From: Pseudomonadota bacterium
Lineage (GTDB): Bacteria; Pseudomonadota; Alphaproteobacteria; Rhizobiales; Beijerinckiaceae
Assembly: GCA_023450615.1 (NCBI GenBank)
Contig: JAEXGT010000037.1
Coordinates: 1-48,400, forward strand
Length of the DNA stretch: 48,400 bases
Direction of reading: 5' to 3'
The position numbers were made by a program, and so were the translations under genes. Of the stretch, positions 41,604-48,400 are shown piece by piece. Every line of letters starts with the position of its first letter. Within the stretch, counting starts at the first letter, position 1. The notes under the pieces were generated by a model that was given only the letters and a program-made list of their open reading frames with translations, had not been told where the DNA came from and made no database searches.

Positions 41604-44600
41604 CTATGTCGATGAGGCCCCTCTAAAAGCCTTATCCCCAATCCATTGGAACATCACATAGAGACCCGGAACGACGAGGATCCCGAAAAATGTCGCCGCT
41701 ACCATGCCACCTAGCACCGTAAAGCCGAGGTGAATGCGGCTCGCGGCTCCAGCGCCAGACGCAACCACGAGGGGAAGGAGCCCGATGATGAACGCAACGG
41801 CTGTCATGATCACCGCACGAAAGCGCATTCGCGCCGCTGTTATCGCTGCCTCATAACGGGATTTTCCAGCCGCCCGCTGCTCATGAGCAAACTCAACGAT
41901 GAGGATCGCATTCTTTGCCGATAGGCCAATCAGCAGGACCAAGCCGATCTGCGTATAGAGGTCATTCCCGAGACCGAGAACAGAGACGGTCAGAACGGAA
42001 CCCAAAATGGCAATGACGATCGACGTGACCACGGCCAACGGCACCATCCAGCTTTCGTAGAGACCCACAAGGAACAGGTACCCGAAAACGAGAGCAAGGC
42101 CGAAGATAAGAGCCGTGCCGGCTGCGGTCTGACTGGCCTCTTGGTACGAGAGCCCCGACCATTCGAAATTGTAACCCGATGGAAGAGTTTTCTCGAAGGC
42201 TGCGGCCATAGCTGCCATCGCTTCGCCTGAACTTGATCCGGGTGCAGGATTGCCGGAGATCTGAGCTGACGGGAATTCGTTGTAGCGGTAAATGAGATCT
42301 GGTCCAAGGCGAGGAACCGTCTCCGCAATTGTATTCACGGGGACCATATCGCCATTCTTGTTTCGGATATATAACCGCGAGATATCGCTGACCTGAGACC
42401 TGAAGGACGATTCCGCCTGAATGTTTACCTGGAAGGTTCGGCCCAAATAGTTGAACTGGTTGACGTAGTAAGAGCCGAGCATCGCCTGCATCGTCATGAA
42501 GAGGTCGCCGACGGAGACGCCAAGGCTCTCTGCCTTGGTACGATTCACATCCAGGAAGATCCGGGGCACCGATGCGGAGTACGTCGAGTAGGCATCTGAG
42601 ATGTTCGGGTCCTGGTTGGCAGCAGCAACGAGCGAGCGTACGGCTTTGGCGATATCCTCCGGGGATTGTCCGCCGGGTGCTTGAAGCCGAAAGTCGAAAC
42701 CGCCCGATGTTCCGAGGCCGGGAATTGGCGGCGGAGGGAACGGCGTCACGTTGGCCCCCGGTAGCGCCGCATACTCTGTGCGCAGTTTCTGGTAGGTCGT
42801 AAGGAGACTGGTGGCGGGGGTGGTTCGTTCGGACCATGGCTTCAGCACGATGATGGCCAATCCGCTGCTTGACGAAGGAGAGCCGGTCAGGAGGCTGAAG
42901 CCGGAAACGGTAATAACATTGGCGACAGCGGGCAACGTCCGGGCGATTGCCTCGACTTGCTCGACCATCGCCTCCGTCCGAGGAAGTGCTGCCGCATCCG
43001 GCAACTGGACATTGGCGAAGAGGACACCTTGATCTTCGTTTGGAAGAAAGGACGTCGGCAGCCGCATGAAGCCGATGCCCGCTGCTGCCCCTGCAATAAG
43101 AACGATCAGCCCGGCGATAACGGAGCGCCTCGCGATCAGGCCGGCGACCTTTAGATAACGCTGTCGGGTCCAATCGAGACTGCGATTGAACATGGCGAAA
43201 GGGCCTCTTGTGCGGTGCTTGGGAGGCCTTAGAACGACGGCGCAAAGGGCAGGAGACAGCGTAAGTGCGTTAATGGCTGAAATGGCCACGGTCGCGGAAA
43301 TGGTAACTGCGAACTGGCGATAGAGTTCGCCGGTGATCCCCGGCAAAAATGCAACAGGGCCAAAGACGGCGAACAAGACAAGTGTTGTCGATACGATCGG
43401 GCCTGTGACCTGCTCCATCGCTCTCAGGGAAGCTTCGCGCGGCGATAGGCCTTCTTCCTCCATGATGCGTTGCACATTCTCGACGACCACAATTGCGTCA
43501 TCGACGACCAGGCCGATTGCCAGGACGATCGCAAACAGGCTGATGGTATTGGCCGAATACCCTGTCAGCTGGAAAACAGCGAATACGCCAATCAGAGACA
43601 CAGGTATTGTCGCCGCCGGAATGATCGTTGCGCGAATGTCCTGAAGGAAGATGAAGACAACGAGCAGAACGACGATGGCAGTAAGGCCCAAGGTCTCGGC
43701 AATCTCCTTGATGGAGGCGGAGACGAACAGGGTCGAGTCATAGACAACCTCGGCCTTGATCCCAGGCGGGAAGCGGGTCTGCAGCTGTGCGAGCCGCTCC
43801 CGCACCTGCTTGATAACGCTCAGTGCATTGGCATTCGGGACTTGATAGATTGCCAAGGTCGCGGCCGTGGCACCATTGAGCTTCGATGTCTGATTGTATG
43901 ATTGCGCTCCAAGCTCTACCCGGCCGATGTCGCGGATGCGCACAACCGTGTTGTTGCTTGAGCGGATAACAATATTTTCGAATTCGCTCGGATCGACGAG
44001 CCTTCCTTTGGTCTCGATCGTATATTGCAGCACCTGGTTGGCGGGAGCTGGTGCGCCGCCGATCTGTCCGAGCGAGGCCTGTATATTCTGTCCTTGGATG
44101 GCTTGCGTCACGTCGCTCGGCGTAATCCTCAGTGCGCTCATCCGATCGACGTCAAGCCAGATCCTCATGGAATAATTGAGGGCGCCGAAAAGGGTCGTTG
44201 AGCCTACGCCTGGAACCCGCGCCAGCGCCGGCTGGATGTTGATGCCGGTGTAGTTGGAGATGAAGATCGGGTCCTGAGATTTATCTTCGGAATACACATT
44301 GATAACGCCCAACATGCTAGTGGATTGCTGCTGGACATTAACGCCAAGGTTGGTGACGGTCGTAGGGAGCTGGGACGTTGCAAGGGATACCCTGTTCTGG
44401 GTGTTGACCTGTGCGATGTCGGGCGTTGTGCCAACTTCGAATGTGACCTGAAGCGTATACGTGCCCGCCGATGAACTTGTCGACGACATGTACATCATGC
44501 CTTCGACGCCGTTGACCTGCTCTTCAATCGGCGCTCCGACGGTCTGCGCAATCGTTGCTGCATCTGCACCTGGATACGACGCCGTAACTTGGACCACGGG

Positions 44601-44723
44601 CGGCGTGATGTTGGGATACTGGGCGACAGGTATCGTCAGGAGACTCAGCAGGCCGGCGATTGTAATGACAAGCGAGATGACAATTGCGAGACGAGGTCTT
44701 CCGATGAATACCTTCGATATCAT
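41604..44723 (-). CDS. RND multidrug efflux permease (HAE1, AcrB-type)
   Basis: Inner-membrane proton/drug antiporter, 1039 residues, twelve helices and two large periplasmic loops. The start M-I-S-K-V-F-I-G-R-P-R-L-A, the P-I-E-E-Q-V-N-G-V-E-G-M-M-Y-M motif and the proton-relay pair D408-D409 in G-L-V-V-D-D-A-I-V-V-V-E-N-V are those of AcrB/MexB. A second-half counterpart, I-G-L-S-A-K-N-A-I-L-I-V-E-F-A, is also intact. It works as a trimer with the adaptor encoded just upstream and with an outer-membrane TolC-like channel, which is not in this window. The ATG overlaps the adaptor stop (ATGA), so the two are co-translated. Confidence 0.96.
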   Translation of the reverse strand: MISKVFIGRPRLAIVISLVITIAGLLSLLTIPVAQYPNITPPVVQVTASYPGADAATIAQTVGAPIEEQVNGVEGMMYMSSTSSSAGTYTLQVTFEVGTTPDIAQVNTQNRVSLATSQLPTTVTNLGVNVQQQSTSMLGVINVYSEDKSQDPIFISNYTGINIQPALARVPGVGSTTLFGALNYSMRIWLDVDRMSALRITPSDVTQAIQGQNIQASLGQIGGAPAPANQVLQYTIETKGRLVDPSEFENIVIRSSNNTVVRIRDIGRVELGAQSYNQTSKLNGATAATLAIYQVPNANALSVIKQVRERLAQLQTRFPPGIKAEVVYDSTLFVSASIKEIAETLGLTAIVVLLVVFIFLQDIRATIIPAATIPVSLIGVFAVFQLTGYSANTISLFAIVLAIGLVVDDAIVVVENVQRIMEEEGLSPREASLRAMEQVTGPIVSTTLVLFAVFGPVAFLPGITGELYRQFAVTISATVAISAINALTLSPALCAVVLRPPKHRTRGPFAMFNRSLDWTRQRYLKVAGLIARRSVIAGLIVLIAGAAAGIGFMRLPTSFLPNEDQGVLFANVQLPDAAALPRTEAMVEQVEAIARTLPAVANVITVSGFSLLTGSPSSSSGLAIIVLKPWSERTTPATSLLTTYQKLRTEYAALPGANVTPFPPPPIPGLGTSGGFDFRLQAPGGQSPEDIAKAVRSLVAAANQDPNISDAYSTYSASVPRIFLDVNRTKAESLGVSVGDLFMTMQAMLGSYYVNQFNYLGRTFQVNIQAESSFRSQVSDISRLYIRNKNGDMVPVNTIAETVPRLGPDLIYRYNEFPSAQISGNPAPGSSSGEAMAAMAAAFEKTLPSGYNFEWSGLSYQEASQTAAGTALIFGLALVFGYLFLVGLYESWMVPLAVVTSIVIAILGSVLTVSVLGLGNDLYTQIGLVLLIGLSAKNAILIVEFAHEQRAAGKSRYEAAITAARMRFRAVIMTAVAFIIGLLPLVVASGAGAASRIHLGFTVLGGMVAATFFGILVVPGLYVMFQWIGDKAFRGASST

Positions 44724-45988
44724 CTGCTTGTTCCCGTCGACGAGGGGCCCTGTTCCGCGACAGGTTGAACGATGATACCTGGTCGGGCTTTCTGAATTCC
44801 GTCAACGATGACGGATTCACCTTCTTGTAGCCCGCTCTCGACAGAAACTCCGTCTTTGGTTCCAGGTCCAACCTTGATCTGGCGCTTCTGGACACGGTTA
44901 TCGTTGTCGACGAGATAGACGTAATTCCCCTGGCCGTCCTGAAGGATAGCGGTCTGCGGCACATTGGGAAGCATCTGCGGCTTTCCAACCTGAACTGTTA
45001 CGGAGACATACTCACCCGGCAGGAGGAGGTCGTTTCGATTGTCAAACGAAGCCCAGACAGACACCGTTCCGGTCGAAGGATCAATCTGATTGCTGACGAA
45101 CTCGATTTTGCCGGCCTGATCATACATTGTCCCGTCCGGCAGGAGGAGCCGAGGCGTGAACTGATCGTAGTTGTCGGTTCGGCCTTCACCTTGTTTCTCT
45201 GCTATGGACTTTTTTACTGTCACATAGTCCCGGTCAGGAATGGAGAAAGCCACGCGTATCGGGGATGTCTGGACAATCGTTGCAAGAGGGCCGCTGCTCG
45301 GCGAAACGAGATTTCCGACCGTGATGGCAGACTTGCCGATGCGCCCCGAAATAGGAGCTGAAATGGTTGCGTAGGAAAGGTTGAGGTTCGCAGTTTCGAT
45401 CTGCGCTCGGGCCGAAAGGATTTGAGCCTCGGCTTCTCGGACAGAAGCGGCAGCCTGATCGCGAAGAGCGGTTGCTTGGTCGAGAACGGCCTGGGAAGCG
45501 AATTGCTGCCTTGCCAAGGTTGTTTGGCGGCTTAGCTCTGCCTCCCTTTGCTTCAATGAGGCTTGAGCTGACGCAACTTGCGCCTCGCTTGCGGAGAGCG
45601 TTGCCTTGGCTTGATCCAGGGTAGCTTGAAAAGGTGCCTTCTCGATCTCATAGAGCACCGTTCCTGCTTCAATGAAGCTGCCTTCCGCGAATGCTACCTT
45701 TTCAAGGAAGCCTTCTACACGGGCTCTCACATCGACCTGTTGCGTGGCTTGGACATTGCCGATGAAGTGAACACGATCAGTGGCGTCGCGCAGTTGAACA
45801 GGGGCAACAATTACCGAAGGCGGCGGGCCCGACGCTTGTGCGGTCTCTTGGGACAGAGAGGATCCAGAAGAAAGGACATTTATGATGCTTGCGCCGATAA
45901 TAGGTGCGGCAAGAAACAATGCTGACTTATACGAACAGCGAAGATAGCGCGGTCGGATGCTGCGCGTCACCCCGACTAGAGATACCAT
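44720..45988 (-). CDS. RND efflux periplasmic adaptor (AcrA-type)
   Basis: A 422-residue membrane-fusion protein linking the RND permease to the outer-membrane channel. It has an N-terminal hydrophobic anchor (about 20-40, F-L-A-A-P-I-I-G-A-S), the first lipoyl half (V-D-V-R-A-R-V-E-G-F-L), an alpha-helical hairpin rich in A, Q and E, the second lipoyl half (Y-A-T-I-S-A-P-I-S-G-R-I-G), and C-terminal barrels (L-L-P-G-E-Y-V-S-V-T, V-P-Q-T-A-I-L-Q-D). The frame is open 29 codons further, but GGGAG upstream of ATG 45988 and the absence of conserved sequence before it favour this start. The longer version would overlap the small secreted-protein gene. No regulator is adjacent. Confidence 0.93.
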   Translation of the reverse strand: MVSLVGVTRSIRPRYLRCSYKSALFLAAPIIGASIINVLSSGSSLSQETAQASGPPPSVIVAPVQLRDATDRVHFIGNVQATQQVDVRARVEGFLEKVAFAEGSFIEAGTVLYEIEKAPFQATLDQAKATLSASEAQVASAQASLKQREAELSRQTTLARQQFASQAVLDQATALRDQAAASVREAEAQILSARAQIETANLNLSYATISAPISGRIGKSAITVGNLVSPSSGPLATIVQTSPIRVAFSIPDRDYVTVKKSIAEKQGEGRTDNYDQFTPRLLLPDGTMYDQAGKIEFVSNQIDPSTGTVSVWASFDNRNDLLLPGEYVSVTVQVGKPQMLPNVPQTAILQDGQGNYVYLVDNDNRVQKRQIKVGPGTKDGVSVESGLQEGESVIVDGIQKARPGIIVQPVAEQGPSSTGTSR

Positions 45989-46038
45989 GTTGTTGCTCCC
46001 GAAGGGCGTTCGCATCATTCCATGAAAAACGGTCTTCT

Positions 46039-46350
46039 CTATTCTGGCTTCTGGGAAGCGCCAAAGCGAAGGCATTCGAGAACGTCGACATAACTCGGGC
46101 TTCCGCCTATCTGGGTCTCAGATATACAGCGGTCCCGCAACTCAGCAGGGAAATCGGCCCATTGCTTCTCGATCTCGGCTTGTGCGCTTCTCTCTTCGGC
46201 AACGCATTGCGGAACCCCTTGATACCGTGGGCTCCCCATCGCATTGATGTCGACCTGACAATTCCGCTCCACATCGAAATTGGGTAACGTCTCAGCTACG
46301 TTGATTGCTAGAGATGCTGCAAATAAAAGCACTGGCGATATAGCGGACAT
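46039..46350 (-). CDS. Small secreted protein with a duplicated Cys/GSP motif
   Basis: Unrecognised 103-residue protein. Residues 1-20 are a likely signal peptide (M-S-A-I-S-P-V-L-L-F-A-A-S-L-A-I). The mature part contains four cysteines in two identical frames: C31-x8-G-S-P-x-Y-x2-V-x2-C49 and C75-x8-G-S-P-x-Y-x2-V-x2-C93, joined by a helical spacer (A-E-E-R-S-A-Q-A-E-I-E-K-Q-W). This is an internal duplication, and the pairs probably form disulphides in the periplasm. AAGGACA precedes the ATG. It lies 50 bp before the RND adaptor start on the same strand and could share its promoter. Confidence 0.78.
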   Translation of the reverse strand: MSAISPVLLFAASLAINVAETLPNFDVERNCQVDINAMGSPRYQGVPQCVAEERSAQAEIEKQWADFPAELRDRCISETQIGGSPSYVDVLECLRFGASQKPE

Positions 46351-46482
46351 GAAGCTTGTCCTTTATGCGAAAGTTGCCCTTCAGAAAGAGCCAGTGCCAT
46401 TCTGAATTCTGACACTATACGTTGTGGAACTCAATGGTAGTTTTTCAATATGCTTTTGCCGAAGGTAGCTTTGTTATTCTTG

Positions 46483-46764
46483 CTAGTCGCGATTTGAGAG
46501 TTGTTGTAGGGAAGGGCGCGTCGGAGCTGCACGATCAAGTGCTGTCATATCCGCAAATATCTTGCTGAGCTCCAGCACGACGCGAGCGGGCTTCACCCTG
46601 AGGCGTATTGATCGCGCCGGGAGCGACCCTATTCATGGCGATGCCGCGCCTGCCCAACTCTTTGCCATATACATGCTCAGCACCTCAAGCGAGGAAACAA
46701 CGCAGGAGATGCGGGGTAGACCCGATAAGGTTGGCAATGCAATGCCATCCGCGAGCAGCGGCAA
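46483..46764 (-). pseudogene. Short-chain dehydrogenase remnant in three frames
   Basis: Read on the minus strand, three successive frames give one SDR C-terminal half. Frame 1 (46764-46660): L-P-L-L-A-D-G-I-A-L-P-T-L-S-G-L-P-R-I-S then L-E-V-L-S-M-Y-M-A-K. Frame 2 (46663-46604): K-E-L-G-R-R-G-I-A-M-N-R-V-A-P-G-A-I-N-T. Frame 3 (46596-46483): V-K-P-A-R-V-V-L-E-L-S-K-I-F-A-D-M-T-A-L-D-R-A-A-P to TAG. The G-x-A-x-N-x-V-A-P-G-A block is diagnostic. The catalytic Y-x-x-x-K has been lost or scrambled and no N-terminal half was found. It lies between lon and the small secreted-protein gene. Confidence 0.72.
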
Positions 46765-46891
46765 TAGGGTTTGGGGTGATGCTGTCGACTAACAAAGCGT
46801 GCGGAATTCGAAGGGGGCGTTGTCTCCATCAGAATCCTCTCGGTTGGACGACATCGACAAAGAAGCGTCTCCTTGCGCCTAAAGGTAAACG

Positions 46892-48400
<1,509 letters not shown>

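Overview
The window comes from an alphaproteobacterium, most likely of the Hyphomicrobiales (Methylobacteriaceae or Bradyrhizobiaceae-like; Microvirga or Methylobacterium are reasonable guesses). The best evidence is a circularly permuted two-piece tmRNA gene with the tag ANDNYAPVAVAA, an alpha-type SspB, the order fumC - DUF4169 - ribbon-helix-helix ... sspB - ssrA - thyA, a candidate EcfG-type promoter, and a long palindromic repeat of a kind common in these genomes. Genus is inference.

Region 1 (1-16.8 kb) reads as chromosomal housekeeping and stress genes. In order: the end of a short-chain dehydrogenase, a cyclopropane-fatty-acid synthase, a manganese catalase with a candidate general-stress promoter, UvrD/PcrA helicase, a small secreted protein, a hotdog thioesterase, a D-lactate-dehydrogenase-type flavoprotein, a 1193-residue AsmA-like protein, the fumC/DUF4169/RHH operon, an orphan cytochrome P450, sspB, the split ssrA gene and thyA. 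SspB delivers ssrA-tagged proteins to ClpXP, so sspB and ssrA form a functional pair.

Region 2 (16.8-24.6 kb) holds a three-gene export operon (HlyD-type adaptor, RbbA-type double-ATPase/permease fusion, YhhJ-type permease), a gene for an acetoin/diacetyl reductase-type dehydrogenase, and a convergent ferric-reductase-like flavocytochrome.

Region 3 (24.8-37.4 kb) is a respiratory nitrate reductase operon: fused narK, then narG, narH, narJ, narI, a parvulin-type peptidyl-prolyl isomerase and two small unrecognised genes. Tight spacing and start/stop overlaps point to one transcript. It takes up nitrate, reduces it with quinol electrons at the membrane and exports nitrite. It is flanked by decayed genes: a galE pseudogene with three frame breaks upstream and the C-terminal remnant of a sensor histidine kinase downstream.

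Region 4 (37.5-48.4 kb) carries a GrlR-like protein, a DUF1269 membrane protein, an outer-membrane barrel overlapping a NylB-type serine hydrolase, an RND multidrug pump operon (adaptor and permease), a small secreted protein built of two copies of a Cys/GSP motif, a short-chain dehydrogenase remnant broken into three frames, and a Lon protease gene cut by the window edge.

No CRISPR array, tRNA, rRNA, transposase or phage gene was seen. The less-described items most worth following are the duplicated Cys/GSP motif protein, the accessory genes at the end of the nar operon, and the three gene remnants around the nar and efflux loci.
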